Shown: piece after piece, positions 38,436 through 48,255 of the stretch
How positions within the stretch are numbered: the stretch's first letter is position 1
How the letters are laid out: the number at the start of each line of letters is the position of its first letter
From: Sphingomonas sp. KRR8
GTDB taxonomy: Bacteria > Pseudomonadota > Alphaproteobacteria > Sphingomonadales > Sphingomonadaceae
NCBI RefSeq assembly: GCF_023559245.1
Contig: NZ_CP097462.1
Span: forward strand, 1,674,001 to 1,738,000
Length of the DNA: 64,000 nucleotides
Reading direction: 5' to 3'
Notes under the pieces: model-generated
Seen by the model: only the letters and a program-made list of their open reading frames with translations
Database searches by the model: none
What the model was told of the DNA's origin: nothing
Program-made: the position numbers and the translations under genes

Positions 38436-39236
38436 CTAGCTTCGGCGAGCGGCCGCCGCCTGTCGCGGCGCCTTGCGCTGGATCAGGTCGAAGGCATGCT
38501 TGTACCAGTCGCTACCTGGATAGTTGCGGCCCAGCACCGCCGCGGACTTCTCCGCCTCGTCCGGGATGCCGAGCGCCAGATAGCTCTCGGTCAGGCGCAT
38601 CAGCGCCTCGGGCGTGTGGCTGGTTGTCTGATACTTGTCGACCACGGTGCGGAAACGCTGAACGGACGCCAGCCAGTTGCCGGACCGCTGATAGAAGCGC
38701 CCCACTTCCATCTCCTTGCCGGCAAGATGGTCGTTGATCAGGTCGAGCTTCAGCCGCGCGTCCGAAGCATAGCGGCTCTCGGGATAGCGACGGATGAGCT
38801 CGTTGAAACTGTCGAGCGCCTGGCCCGTCACCTTCTGGTCGCGGGTCACGTCCGCGATCTGGTTGTAGTAGCTCATGGCCACCAGGTAGCTGGCGTAGGG
38901 CGCGTCCTTGTTGCCCGGGTGAATCGTCAGAAAGCGCTGCGACGAGCTGACGGCATCCGGATACTTCTGCGCCATGTAGTAGCTGAACGCGCTCATCAGC
39001 TGTGCGCGGCGAGCCCAGACGGAGTAAGGATGCTGGCGTTCGACTTCGTCGAACAGCTTTGCGGCGTCCTCATACTGCTGGCTGTCGAGCCGCTGCTTGG
39101 CAACGCCGTAAAGCGTGTTCACGTCGCTGGCGACGTAGTTGACGTCGCTCTTCGCGCGGTTGCGGGCACAACCGGTGACCGGAACGATGATCGCGCAGGC
39201 AACGAGCGCAGTGGCGACCCGGGAAAACTTCAGCAT
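38436..39236 (-). CDS. bamD: outer membrane assembly lipoprotein BamD
   Basis: 266 residues. Lipoprotein signal with the lipobox VTGC (Cys at about residue 23), then TPR-like helical repeats (LYGVAKQRLDSQQYEDAAKLFDEVERQHPYS, AQLMSAFSYYMAQKYPDAVSSSQRFL, SYYNQIADVTRDQKVTGQAL). The DVTRDQ segment is typical of BamD. It is an essential part of the machine that folds outer-membrane barrels. It precedes recN on the same strand. Confidence 0.95.
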   Translation of the reverse strand: MLKFSRVATALVACAIIVPVTGCARNRAKSDVNYVASDVNTLYGVAKQRLDSQQYEDAAKLFDEVERQHPYSVWARRAQLMSAFSYYMAQKYPDAVSSSQRFLTIHPGNKDAPYASYLVAMSYYNQIADVTRDQKVTGQALDSFNELIRRYPESRYASDARLKLDLINDHLAGKEMEVGRFYQRSGNWLASVQRFRTVVDKYQTTSHTPEALMRLTESYLALGIPDEAEKSAAVLGRNYPGSDWYKHAFDLIQRKAPRQAAAARRS

Positions 39237-39316
39237 GGCAGGCCTTCTAACGCTGACGGGAGGGCAGGGAAAGCGCCGCTTTAGCCCAAGGATTGATGAA
39301 CGGTCGCTGGCTGAGG

Positions 39317-40279
39317 TCAGACCACCGCCCCATCATCGCGCGGGACGACTTTCTCGCCGTCATTCGACTTCAGGAAGCTGTCAGGCTTGACGCCGAGCCA
39401 CACCAGCACCGGAGCCGAGATATAGATCGACGAATAGGTGCCGATGAACACACCGAGGAAGATGGCGATGGCAAGGCCGAACACGACCTGAGGTCCGATG
39501 GCCATCAGGATGGCCAGTGCGATCAGCACCGTCATTGAAGTGACCACCGTCCGCGCGAGGGTCTCGTTCAAAGACAAGTTGAGCAGCGGCAGGATGCTCA
39601 TCTTGCGATACTTGCGCAGGTTCTCGCGGACGCGGTCGTAGATGACTACCGTATCGTTCAGCGAATAGCCGATGATCGTCAGAATCGCCGCGACGACGTT
39701 CAAATCGACCTGCAGCCGAGTGATGGAGAAGAACCCCACGGTCATCGCAACGTCGTGCGCCAGCGTGAGCAGCGCGCCCACGCCGAATTGCCATTCGAAG
39801 CGCCACCAGATGTAGACGGCGATGCCGAGCATGGCGAGCGCGATGGCCATCGCGCCATTCGCAGCCAGCTCTTCCGAGACCTTACCCGACACGGAGTCGC
39901 CGGCGTTGACCTTGGCGCCAGGATATTGCGTGACGATCATCTGGCGCAGCTGGCTGACCACCTGATTGGCGGCGGCTTCCGGCCCCGCCGGCTTTGGCAG
40001 GCGGATCTGATAGGTCTTCTCTCCGCCCAACGACTGGATGCTGGCTTCACCATCACCCAGCCGTTCGACGCGCGCTCGCAGGTCGTCAATGTGGACCGGC
40101 TGAGCAAACTCGGCCCGGACCACCTGGCCACCGACAAAATCGATGCCGAAGTTGAGGCCACGCCATAGGGTGATGGCGATCGCGCCGATGGTCAGCAGGG
40201 TGGACACCACCACCGCCACATTGCGCCACCGCATGAAGTCGATGTTGGTATTGTCCGGGACGAGCTTCAACAGCTTCAT
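39317..40279 (-). CDS. secF: protein translocase subunit SecF
   Basis: 320 residues with six membrane helices and a periplasmic domain after the first. Diagnostic segments are RGLNFGIDFVGGQVV, ILTIIGYSLNDTVVIYDRVRENLRK and NETLARTVVTSMTVL. It works with SecD and YajC to drive protein export with the proton gradient. It lies 9 bases after secD in a yajC-secD-secF operon. Confidence 0.97.
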   Translation of the reverse strand: MKLLKLVPDNTNIDFMRWRNVAVVVSTLLTIGAIAITLWRGLNFGIDFVGGQVVRAEFAQPVHIDDLRARVERLGDGEASIQSLGGEKTYQIRLPKPAGPEAAANQVVSQLRQMIVTQYPGAKVNAGDSVSGKVSEELAANGAMAIALAMLGIAVYIWWRFEWQFGVGALLTLAHDVAMTVGFFSITRLQVDLNVVAAILTIIGYSLNDTVVIYDRVRENLRKYRKMSILPLLNLSLNETLARTVVTSMTVLIALAILMAIGPQVVFGLAIAIFLGVFIGTYSSIYISAPVLVWLGVKPDSFLKSNDGEKVVPRDDGAVV

Positions 40280-40288
40280 TGTCGAACC

Positions 40289-41878
40289 TTAGATATGGAG
40301 TTCGCGCGGTCGCGTACGGCGCGCCCACTGCGCGACGAGCATCCGAGTGAAGAAGACCGCTGTGAAGAAGCTGGTCACCACGCCGATCAGCAGCACCACG
40401 GCAAAGCCGCGCACCGGACCGGACCCGAAGTAAATCATCAGCGTGGCCGAGATGACGTGCGTCAGATTTGCGTCGAAGATCGCTCGACGGGCTTCGTGGT
40501 AGCCGGTCTCGATCGCGTCCAGGATGCGGCGGCCTCGGCGAAGCTCTTCACGGATGCGCTCGTTGATCAGCACGTTGGCGTCGACCGCGGCACCGATGGT
40601 GAGGATGAAGCCGGCGATACCTGGAAGCGTCAGCGTGGCATTGAACAGCGCCATGATTCCCAGGATCAGGAAGGCGTTCACAATGAGGGCGATCGTCGCA
40701 TAGACGCCGAACCTGCCATAGGTGACCAGCATGAAGATGATCACCGCAACCACGGATACGATGGAGGCGATCGCGCCCTTGCGGATGGAGTCCGCGCCAA
40801 GGTCGGGGCTTACCGTCCGCTCCTCCACCACGTTCAGCTTCACCGGCAACTGGCCGGACTTGAGGCTGACCGCGAGCGCATTGGCGCTCTCCACCGTGAA
40901 GTTGCCGCTAATCTGCGCCTGACCACCGAGGATCGGCTCGTTGATGTTCGGCGCGGAGAGGACCTTGTCGTCCAAGATGATGGCGAACGGCTTGCCGGTA
41001 TTCTCCTGCGTGGCCCGCCCGAAGCGCTTGGCACCCGCCGCATTGAAGGTGATCGAGACCGACGGTCGCCCCGACTGCTGGTCGAATGCCTGCTTGGCGT
41101 CGATCAGCTGATCGCCGGACACCATCACCCGGCGCTGCACCGCGATAAAGCCGCCATCGACCATCGGCAGGATCTGGCTGCCGGGAGGAGCACGGCCCTG
41201 CGCGACCTGCGCCGGATCGGCATTGAGATCGACCAGTTTGAATTCGAGCCGTGCGGTCTGGCCGATCAGCTTCTTCAGCGCCTCGGGATTATCGACACCG
41301 GGAACCTGGACCAGGATCCGCTGGGCGCCCTGGTTCACGACGGTGATCTCGCGCGTGCCCGACGGGTCGATGCGGCGTCGAACGACGTCGCGCGCATCCG
41401 TCATGGCGTTCTTGAGCAGTTCCGCCGTTCCCTGCGGTGTCGGGCTCATCACCACCCGATTGCCGTCGAACGCCTGCACGTCCCACGACCGCACACCGCT
41501 GAGGCCAACCGGCGCCGTCAGCGTGCGCATCCGCTCGACCGCCGCGTCCAGCTGGGCGGGATTGCGCACCATGAAGCTGACCTGGCCGCCCGAGAGCGAA
41601 ATGTCGCCGGTATCAATCCGCGGATCACGTCGCAGCTCGGTCCGGACATTTTCTTCCATGGCGGTCAGCCGGTGCTTGGCGGCATCGGCAAGGTCGGCCT
41701 CTTCGAGCAGCTGGCTGCCGCCCGCGAGGTCGAGGCCAAGGCTAATCCTGCTGTGGGGCAGGAAGCGCGGATAATGATCGGCCGCCGATTTCGGCAGCAA
41801 ACTCGGAATGGCGAGAAGGATGCCGACCGCGATGGTCAGCCAGATCGCCAGAACCTTCCATCGCGGAAAGTCGAGCAT
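40289..41878 (-). CDS. secD: protein translocase subunit SecD
   Basis: 529 residues with six membrane helices. A large periplasmic domain lies between the first and second helices. Diagnostic segments are ISLGLDLAGGSQLLEE near the N-terminus, and later GFILTIGAAVDANVLINERIREELR. The start codon overlaps the yajC stop by one base (TGATG), showing tight coupling. Confidence 0.97.
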   Translation of the reverse strand: MLDFPRWKVLAIWLTIAVGILLAIPSLLPKSAADHYPRFLPHSRISLGLDLAGGSQLLEEADLADAAKHRLTAMEENVRTELRRDPRIDTGDISLSGGQVSFMVRNPAQLDAAVERMRTLTAPVGLSGVRSWDVQAFDGNRVVMSPTPQGTAELLKNAMTDARDVVRRRIDPSGTREITVVNQGAQRILVQVPGVDNPEALKKLIGQTARLEFKLVDLNADPAQVAQGRAPPGSQILPMVDGGFIAVQRRVMVSGDQLIDAKQAFDQQSGRPSVSITFNAAGAKRFGRATQENTGKPFAIILDDKVLSAPNINEPILGGQAQISGNFTVESANALAVSLKSGQLPVKLNVVEERTVSPDLGADSIRKGAIASIVSVVAVIIFMLVTYGRFGVYATIALIVNAFLILGIMALFNATLTLPGIAGFILTIGAAVDANVLINERIREELRRGRRILDAIETGYHEARRAIFDANLTHVISATLMIYFGSGPVRGFAVVLLIGVVTSFFTAVFFTRMLVAQWARRTRPRELHI

Positions 41879-42225
41879 CAGTCGTTCGCCGGCTTCGAAG
41901 CGGCGGTCAGGACTTGCGCTATGGTCGCCTTGACCACGCGGACCTTGACGCCTTGGGCGATCTCTACCTCGGCCTCATTGTCGTCGATCACCCGCGTGAC
42001 CCGGGCGCGAATGCCGCCGGCGGTGACGATTTCGTCGCCCTTCTTGATCGCGGACACCGCGGCCTGATGATCCTTCACCCGCTTTTGCTGAGGGCGGATC
42101 ATCAAAACGTAGAAGATCACGAAGACGGCGAGCCACGGCGCCAGACCCACAAGAAAGGTCATCGGACCGGCAGGCGAGCCGGAGCCCGCTCCGGCGGCGG
42201 CAGTGGCGAGAAGAAGGGTCGTCAT
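41878..42225 (-). CDS. yajC: preprotein translocase subunit YajC
   Basis: 115 residues with one membrane helix (about 26-44) followed by LMIRPQQKRVKDHQAAVSAIKKGDEIVTAGGI, the conserved YajC core. It is the first gene of the yajC-secD-secF operon. tRNA-Pro lies 117 bases upstream on the same strand. Confidence 0.95.
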   Translation of the reverse strand: MTTLLLATAAAGAGSGSPAGPMTFLVGLAPWLAVFVIFYVLMIRPQQKRVKDHQAAVSAIKKGDEIVTAGGIRARVTRVIDDNEAEVEIAQGVKVRVVKATIAQVLTAASKPAND

Positions 42226-42301
42226 CGAGTGAGATCGTTCCTAGGGGCTGCCGTGATCATCCGGTGCAAGCGTCCTCCGAGATGCCCGCCGATCCGATCA
42301 C

Positions 42302-42337
42302 TCGGCGCGAGCGTCCCCGGACGCTCGCTGGCGCCGA
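42302..42337 (-). terminator. strong hairpin downstream of tRNA-Pro
   Basis: A 10-bp perfect stem (42307-42316 with 42319-42328), extended by a further 5 bp across a 4-base bulge, lies 5 bases past the tRNA 3' end on the minus strand. It probably ends or processes the tRNA transcript, although the T-run of a classical terminator is missing. Confidence 0.5.
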
Positions 42338-42341
42338 ATGA

Positions 42342-42418
42342 TGGTCGGAGCGACAGGATTCGAACCTGCGACCCCCACACCCCCAGTGTGATGCGCTACC
42401 AGGCTGCGCTACGCTCCG
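42342..42418 (-). tRNA. tRNA-Pro (GGG)
   Basis: A 77-base cloverleaf with encoded CCA. The acceptor stem CGGAGCG pairs with CGCTCCG. The D-arm is GCGCAGCCTGGTAGCGC. The anticodon arm TCACA-CTGGGGG-TGTGG places GGG at positions 34-36. The T-arm contains GGTTCGAATCC. It reads CCC (and CCU) proline codons. Confidence 0.95.
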
Positions 42419-42548
42419 ACCCGGCGGGGCATCTAGGCGGCAAGCGGCGGATAAGCAAGGCATTGGCCGACATGTCGAGCCCGCCAGACCGCCTTTCCAT
42501 TCACGCCCCCGATTGCCGAGCCGCCAAGCTCTGCTAGCGTGGCGCCGC

Positions 42549-43265
42549 ATGCCCCGACGCCGCCGCTCCCGTTCACCCTGGCTGCGCCGCCTTCTGCTGG
42601 GCTTGCTGGCTGTTCCGGCAACCTACCTCTTGGCCGCGCTGATTGGAGCGATCGTCCCGCTGAACGGCGCCTGGCGCGAGCCTGCCCAGGGCACGACGAT
42701 TTACCTGCGATCCAATGGGATCCATGTTGACATAATCATGCCGGCCGAGGCGCAGGGACTGGATTGGCGATCCTACTTTCCGGCGGAGGATTTCGCTGAT
42801 CCGCCGACCGACAGCCGCTGGTTCGGCTTTGGCGGCGGCGAGCGGAGAGTGTATCTCGACACGCCGACCTGGGCAGACATCACGCCGCGCACCCTCTGGT
42901 TGGCGCTGGCCGGCGGCGAACGCGTGCTGCACGTGGACCGAACCGCGGTTCCTGGGGACAATCTGGTCGCCATCCGCCTTCGACCCGAAGAGTACCGACG
43001 TTTGTGGGCGTCGATCCGCGCGCAGCTCGAACTGCGAGAGGACGGAAGGCCGCAGCGGCTTCGCCACCCCGGTTACGGGCCCGATGACGCCTTCTATCAG
43101 GCGCGTGGTCGAGCGAACGCCATCAACACCTGCAACCAGTGGGTCGCCGACCAGCTGCGCATCTCCGGCGTCAAGGTAAGTGCGTGGACGCCATTCCCGA
43201 TCGGACTGCGGTGGCGTTATCGGAGCGGTTCGGAACAGGCTCTAGTCAGAGCACGTACCGGCTGA
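42549..43265 (+). CDS. TIGR02117/DUF2459 family protein
   Basis: 238 residues. An Arg-rich start and one membrane helix (about 15-37) precede an extracytoplasmic domain. Segments [37 protein letters not shown] and [16 protein letters not shown] match the TIGR02117/DUF2459 family, which is often found near urease genes but has no proven function. The conserved Cys/His pattern (NGIHVD, NTCNQWV) may mark an NlpC/P60-like active site; this is inference. It converges with hslU and overlaps its stop by 20 bases. Confidence 0.82.
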   Translation: MPRRRRSRSPWLRRLLLGLLAVPATYLLAALIGAIVPLNGAWREPAQGTTIYLRSNGIHVDIIMPAEAQGLDWRSYFPAEDFADPPTDSRWFGFGGGERRVYLDTPTWADITPRTLWLALAGGERVLHVDRTAVPGDNLVAIRLRPEEYRRLWASIRAQLELREDGRPQRLRHPGYGPDDAFYQARGRANAINTCNQWVADQLRISGVKVSAWTPFPIGLRWRYRSGSEQALVRARTG

Positions 43266-44544
43266 GGTCGGTGTTCCTGGCGATGCCGCTCAACTGGGCA
43301 TCCACGAAGGCCCCGTCGACCACCAACCTCTCGCCCCTTCGGTCCTCCGCCTCGAAGCTGACGGTCTCAAGCAGTTTCTCGAGTACGGTCTGCAGCCGCC
43401 GAGCACCGATATTCTCGACCGCTTCATTAACCTCGGCGGCAATGCGCGCGAGGCCACGGATCCCATCATCAGCGAATTCGATGGTCACTTCCTCGGTCGC
43501 GAGCAAGGCACGGTACTGCTCGGTGAGGCTCGCCCGAGTGTCGGTCAGGATGCGGACGAAATCATCCTCGCTGAGCGCCTTGAGCTCAACCCGGATCGGC
43601 AGCCGGCCCTGTAATTCGGGAAGCAGGTCGGCCGGCTTGGCGACATGGAAGGCGCCCGAGGCAATGAACAGGATGTGGTCGGTTTTGATGGGACCGTACT
43701 TGGTCGCGACCGTGGTGCCTTCGATCAACGGGAGCAGATCGCGCTGCACACCTTCACGGCTGACCGATCCGCCACGCACGTCGCTCACCGCGATCTTGTC
43801 GATTTCGTCGAGGAAGACGATGCCATTCGCCTCCGCATCGGCCAGCGCCGCGCGGTTCACGTCATCCTGATCGAGGCGCTTGTCCGCTTCGTCGTCGACC
43901 AGCTTGGCGAAGGCGGCCGGCACCTTGAGCTTGCGCCGCTTCTTGGGCGGGCCGCCCATGGCCTTGCTCATCATCTCGCTGAGATTGAGGACGCCCATGC
44001 CCCCGCCCCCTGGCAGGTCGAAAGGCATCGCCGGGGTATCGCTGACCTCGATCTCCACCTCGGCCTCGTTGAGCGCTCCGTCTGAAAAGCGCTGGCGGAA
44101 GCTGGCGCGGGTCGCCTCGCTTGAGCCCTTGCCGGTAAGCGCGTCGAGCAACCTGTACATCGCCGCCTCCTCAGCGGCGGTTCGGACCCGCTCACGACGA
44201 CGCTCCTTCTCCAGTCGAACCGCCTCCTCGACGAGGTCCCGGGCGATCTGCTCGACGTCGCGGCCGACATAGCCGACTTCCGTGAACTTGGTCGCCTCGA
44301 CCTTGACGAACGGAGCATCCGCGAGCTTCGCAAGTCGGCGGCTGATCTCCGTCTTGCCGCAACCAGTCGGTCCGATCATCAAGATATTCTTGGGCGTGAC
44401 CTCGTCGCGAAGCTCGGGCGAGAGCTGCTGCCGCCGCCAGCGATTGCGCAGCGCAACCGCCACAGCCCGCTTGGCGTCAGCCTGGCCAATGATGTGCTCG
44501 TCCAAGGCCGCGACGATGGCCTTGGGGGTCAGATTGTCGTTCAT
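43246..44544 (-). CDS. hslU: HslU ATPase subunit of the HslUV protease
   Basis: 432 residues. AAA+ unfoldase with Walker [16 protein letters not shown], the I-domain (about residues 110-225) and Walker [13 protein letters not shown]. The C-terminus ends in LSRYVL, the tail that docks into HslV. It lies 7 bases after hslV. Confidence 0.97.
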   Translation of the reverse strand: MNDNLTPKAIVAALDEHIIGQADAKRAVAVALRNRWRRQQLSPELRDEVTPKNILMIGPTGCGKTEISRRLAKLADAPFVKVEATKFTEVGYVGRDVEQIARDLVEEAVRLEKERRRERVRTAAEEAAMYRLLDALTGKGSSEATRASFRQRFSDGALNEAEVEIEVSDTPAMPFDLPGGGGMGVLNLSEMMSKAMGGPPKKRRKLKVPAAFAKLVDDEADKRLDQDDVNRAALADAEANGIVFLDEIDKIAVSDVRGGSVSREGVQRDLLPLIEGTTVATKYGPIKTDHILFIASGAFHVAKPADLLPELQGRLPIRVELKALSEDDFVRILTDTRASLTEQYRALLATEEVTIEFADDGIRGLARIAAEVNEAVENIGARRLQTVLEKLLETVSFEAEDRRGERLVVDGAFVDAQLSGIARNTDLSRYVL

Positions 44545-44551
44545 GGATGTC

Positions 44552-45085
44552 CTAGACTGTCTCGACCGTCAGTCGGTCGTTGGTGAAGACGCAGACCTCG
44601 GCGGCGATCGCCATGGCGCGGCGCGCCAACTTCTCAGGATCTGATTCATAGTCGACCAGCGCCTTGGCCGCCGACAGCGCGTAATTGCCTCCCGATCCGA
44701 TCGCCGCAATTCCGCCTTCTGGCTCCAGCACGTCGCCATTGCCGGTCAAGATCAGCATCACCTCGGCGTCGGCCACGATCATCAACGCTTCGAGATTGCG
44801 GAGGTACTTGTCCGTCCGCCAGTCCTTCGCCAGCTCCACCGCAGCCCGCATCAATTGGCCGTGATGCTGCTCCAGCTTCTTCTCCAGGCGTTCGAACAGG
44901 GTAAAGGCGTCCGCGGTCGCTCCGGCGAATCCACCGATCACCTTGCCATCCTTGCCGATCCGCCGGACCTTGCGGGCATTGGGCTTCATCACCGTGTTGC
45001 CCATGCTGACCTGGCCGTCGCCGGCAATTACCGTCCGGCCGTCCATCTTCACGCCCAGGATCGTCGTCCCGTGCCACTGCTCCAA
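44552..45085 (-). CDS. hslV: HslV peptidase subunit of the HslUV protease
   Basis: 177 residues. A short propeptide (MEQWHG) precedes the catalytic Thr7 in TTILGV, followed by [13 protein letters not shown] and [20 protein letters not shown], typical of HslV. The start is TTG, with GGAAGG about 10 bases upstream. It forms a hslVU operon. Confidence 0.96.
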   Translation of the reverse strand: MEQWHGTTILGVKMDGRTVIAGDGQVSMGNTVMKPNARKVRRIGKDGKVIGGFAGATADAFTLFERLEKKLEQHHGQLMRAAVELAKDWRTDKYLRNLEALMIVADAEVMLILTGNGDVLEPEGGIAAIGSGGNYALSAAKALVDYESDPEKLARRAMAIAAEVCVFTNDRLTVETV

Positions 45086-45108
45086 GGTGTTGGTCCCTTC
45101 CGCTCTCT

Positions 45109-46029
45109 CTACGAAGCGGAAGTGGGAAGCGCGGTGGCCGAGCGCAAGAAAGTCACCGCATCCTCGAGCACCGGCAATCGGCTACGGAACACTCGCGACA
45201 GCGAAACCAGCGGGTCGACGTGGTTTGCCTGGGGATAGATATTGAGCACCACCGGCGCGCCGGCCGCCTCCAGCTTGGCGGCGAGCGTCCGGCTGTTCTT
45301 GGCATAGACCAACCGATCCGACTGGCCGTGCAACAGGAGGATCGGCGGAGCGTCCGAACGCACATGGGTGATCGGCTGGGTTTCTACCGGGTCCGGCCAA
45401 TGGCCGAAAGCTGCCCGCCCGCGAAACTCACGAAAGGGGTGAAAATCATAGGGGCCGCTGATCAGCGCCGCGCCCTTGATCGTGTCGGACGGCAGCTGCA
45501 CCCCGTCCAGCCAGCGTTGGTCGAGCGCCAGCATGGCGGCAATATACGCCCCGGCGCTATGCCCCGACAACCCGATCCGCCTGGGGTCACCATCGTAACC
45601 GTCGATGTTCTTGACGACCCACCGCAGCGCCAATGCGGAGTCCCACAAGAAGCCGGGGTATCGAACAGCCGGCGCCAAGCGGTAGTCAGGCACCACCGCG
45701 ACAAACCCGCATTCCGCGAAGGCCGCTGCCGCCCAGCCATAATCGCCGCGATCCCCGGCATGCCAGCCGCCGCCATAGAAGAAGACGACCACCGGCCAGC
45801 CACCTGCTGGCTTCGCGATCCGTGTCGGAGGCAGCCAAATGTCGAGGTGATGCCGGTCATGCGGGCCATAGCGCACTCCACGGCCGACCTGGCGCGCGCC
45901 GCCCCGCCCGGCGATCAGCCGGTCCGCCCGGTTGAGAACCGACAGAGGATTCCAGCCGCGGGTTTCGAACAGGTTGGCAATGGTGCGCGGCAGGTCCTGC
46001 CATGCGCGCTTCGCTGGCGGCTTGGTCAT
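45109..46029 (-). CDS. alpha/beta hydrolase (HSL/BD-FAE-type esterase)
   Basis: 306 residues. Oxyanion region [21 protein letters not shown], nucleophile elbow [10 protein letters not shown] (Ser nucleophile), acid in HGQSDRLV, and His in PQANHVDPL. This is the carboxylesterase/lipase family with an N-terminal HGG-like motif (here YGGGW). Substrate unknown. Its ATG overlaps the stop of the phospholipase-D-like gene by one base (TGATG), so they are co-transcribed. Confidence 0.85.
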   Translation of the reverse strand: MTKPPAKRAWQDLPRTIANLFETRGWNPLSVLNRADRLIAGRGGARQVGRGVRYGPHDRHHLDIWLPPTRIAKPAGGWPVVVFFYGGGWHAGDRGDYGWAAAAFAECGFVAVVPDYRLAPAVRYPGFLWDSALALRWVVKNIDGYDGDPRRIGLSGHSAGAYIAAMLALDQRWLDGVQLPSDTIKGAALISGPYDFHPFREFRGRAAFGHWPDPVETQPITHVRSDAPPILLLHGQSDRLVYAKNSRTLAAKLEAAGAPVVLNIYPQANHVDPLVSLSRVFRSRLPVLEDAVTFLRSATALPTSAS

Positions 46030-47504
46030 CAGACCGTCGCCTCAGCATGACGCCGAAAATGGCGGCGTCCACGCCAGCGTTCGCGGATCGGGCTGAAAAG
46101 GCTGCGGTGCGTCATGCCCTCGAACATCAGGTCAGGGCTCTTGGGATCGAGCAGCTCGCGGTCGGCGATGAACTCGGCGGCGTCCGACGGCTTCTCGATC
46201 GGCAGCAAGGCCAGCGAGTGGCCGGGGCCGCGAAGGGCTTCGATGGTGGCGAGCAGCGAGCCGCTGCGGCTGAACTCGTCCACCACGCGCTCCCGTTCTG
46301 TGCCCAGGTGCTCGGCCATCAGCTGCGTCCGCAGGGCCGCGATTCCGTCGCGCTGAGCGTCGTCGACCGCCTCGAGCGCGAGGTCGCATTCGCTGTCGAG
46401 CCCGAGGCTCCGATTGTTGAGGTTGGAAGAACCGACCCGAAGGACCTGGTCGTCGACGATCATCAACTTGGCGTGGACATAGATGTCCTGCCCTTGCTGA
46501 GTCTTTGGCGTAAAGATGCGGAAGCGATTGTCAGGATCATGCCTGCCGATCGCCTGTGCCAGCCGGATGCGCGCCGCGTCCATCGCCACCTGCTCGAGCC
46601 AGCCGTCGGCGGTGAGCGGCTGGACTAGCACGATCTCGGGCGGGTCGGGTCGCTCAAGCCGGCGGATGATGGCGGCGGCTACCACGGGCGAGGTGAAATA
46701 TTGATTCTCGGCGTAGATGAAGCGTTGGGCGCTTTCGATCATGTCGACGAAGAGCGCCTCGACTTCCTTGACCGCCGGCCACTCCCGATAAGCCGCAGCA
46801 TTGCGCGCGACCGCCACCTTGAGGTTCTCGAATTGCGGCTGCAATCCTTCGGGCCAGACGCAATCGGGCATGTCGAGGATCGGCAGTTGTTCACCGGTGG
46901 CACGAAACCAGCGGTCTCGGGCGATTTCGCTCAGCGCCCCAGCAGCAGGACCGTCCACCGCCATGGTCGCGTCGTGCCACGGCCCATATTCACTTCCATT
47001 GGGCCGCACACGGCCCGGATCGTGGTCGGCGTGGACCGGCCGGTCCCAGCGATCACCAGTCATGTCGATCCCGCCGCAAATGGCGAAGCAGTCGTCAATG
47101 ACAACGATCTTCTGATGATGGCTGCAGCCGGTTGGGTGGGCGTGGTCGAGGCGGAAGCGCACCTGCTTCTGCCATGCCAGGCGCGCGATCCAGGCAATTG
47201 CGCTTCCGCGCAGGAGCATCTTGAGTGCCCCCAGATCCCATTTGAGGATGAGGATCTCAAGCTCCGGATTCTGCTTCGGCAGGTTCAGCAGGAAGTCGCC
47301 AAGCGTTTCCTCGGGATTGCCGTCGCCAGTCCGGTCGAGCTTGATGCGCGGGTCGAAGTCCCAGCCAATGATCAGGATCCGCTTCCTGGCCTGAAGCATG
47401 GCCTGCCGGATCACGCGATAATAGTCGCAAGCGTCGACGATCACGGCCGCGTGGTCCGCTTGCGCCATTCGCCAGATATTTCGTCCCGGTTCGAACAACG
47501 TCAT
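46029..47504 (-). CDS. phospholipase D-like phosphatidyltransferase
   Basis: 491 residues with two HxKxxxxD motifs: HHQKIVVIDD, then YVHAKLMIVDDQVLRVGSSNLNNRS. There is no N-terminal membrane helix, unlike classical cardiolipin synthases. It begins MTLFEPGRNIWRMAQADHAAVIVDA. The overall layout is that of bacterial PLD-type phosphatidyltransferases or phosphodiesterases. With the coupled esterase it suggests a lipid-modifying pair, but this is inference. Confidence 0.85.
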   Translation of the reverse strand: MTLFEPGRNIWRMAQADHAAVIVDACDYYRVIRQAMLQARKRILIIGWDFDPRIKLDRTGDGNPEETLGDFLLNLPKQNPELEILILKWDLGALKMLLRGSAIAWIARLAWQKQVRFRLDHAHPTGCSHHQKIVVIDDCFAICGGIDMTGDRWDRPVHADHDPGRVRPNGSEYGPWHDATMAVDGPAAGALSEIARDRWFRATGEQLPILDMPDCVWPEGLQPQFENLKVAVARNAAAYREWPAVKEVEALFVDMIESAQRFIYAENQYFTSPVVAAAIIRRLERPDPPEIVLVQPLTADGWLEQVAMDAARIRLAQAIGRHDPDNRFRIFTPKTQQGQDIYVHAKLMIVDDQVLRVGSSNLNNRSLGLDSECDLALEAVDDAQRDGIAALRTQLMAEHLGTERERVVDEFSRSGSLLATIEALRGPGHSLALLPIEKPSDAAEFIADRELLDPKSPDLMFEGMTHRSLFSPIRERWRGRRHFRRHAEATV

Positions 47505-47575
47505 GCCACCCCCATTCCAGCCCGTTAGAAAGGCTGCAAGGGTCCGCTTCGTTCCAAGGGTGAAACTGACCGGGT

Positions 47576-47908
47576 TTAGCGGTGTCGCTGCGAAGCCCCG
47601 ATCGACACCGTCGGCATCAATTCCGCGGCGGCCGCCTTGACCGTCGTCGAGTGCGCGGGCTTGCGGCCAGGCCAGGCGGTGATCGCAATTGCCACGGCCA
47701 AGACACCGAGGCCCAGCATCAGCAACATGAAAGGCACCAAGCCAAGCAGCACCCGGTCCTGCCCGCGTTCCTCGCCGCCAACTTTGGCGGGCAGAGCCGT
47801 CAACGGTCGACCGCTGGCAGCCCGGCGATTTCGTCGGGGAGGAAGATAATCCTCGGGCCTCGTCCAGCTGCGTCGACCTGGCCGCGGCAATAGCTCATCG
47901 TGCTTCAT
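47576..47908 (-). CDS. small single-span membrane protein, hypothetical
   Basis: About 110 residues from the ATG at 47908; the frame extends to 47944. The first half is very rich in Arg and Pro. One clear hydrophobic helix (VLLGLVPFMLLMLGLGVLAVAIAIT) is followed by a short tail. No family was recognised. Low complexity makes it uncertain, although the membrane helix is a real protein-like feature. Confidence 0.4.
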   Translation of the reverse strand: MKHDELLPRPGRRSWTRPEDYLPPRRNRRAASGRPLTALPAKVGGEERGQDRVLLGLVPFMLLMLGLGVLAVAIAITAWPGRKPAHSTTVKAAAAELMPTVSIGASQRHR

Positions 47909-47944
47909 GACAGGGTATCTGGGACGGCGATCACCTTTGCTCAA

Positions 47945-48255
47945 CGCACCGACTCGCCAGCGGACGCACCACCTGTCTCAAAGTCCGTGTCGAGCGCCGC
48001 AATTCATCGCAAATGAGGCCTTGTGCGCAGTAAGCGAGCCGCTCTGGTCAGACCCCTAGATCTATCGGTAAGCAGATGTCGCGGCATTAGCCGACATTGG
48101 GCTACCGAAGCTCCAGCAAAGCCGCAGGGGCGCCCGTCGGCCTAAGTGCACGGTTGAAACTCACTCCAGCTTTGAGATCGAGCGCCGGCAACTACAGGAT
48201 TGCGCTCGTCTTGCCGCTTCGCCGCCCCCTCACCAGACGCAAGTGGCGAGCGGTC
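47945..48255. other. 311-base intergenic region without a recognised gene
   Basis: The stretch lies between the small membrane protein and the monooxygenase gene at the edge of the sulfoquinovose locus. A short open frame on the plus strand from 48097 runs into the antisense of the next gene and has no family features. No tRNA, promoter or terminator could be supported. It may be the boundary where the accessory locus was inserted. Confidence 0.4.
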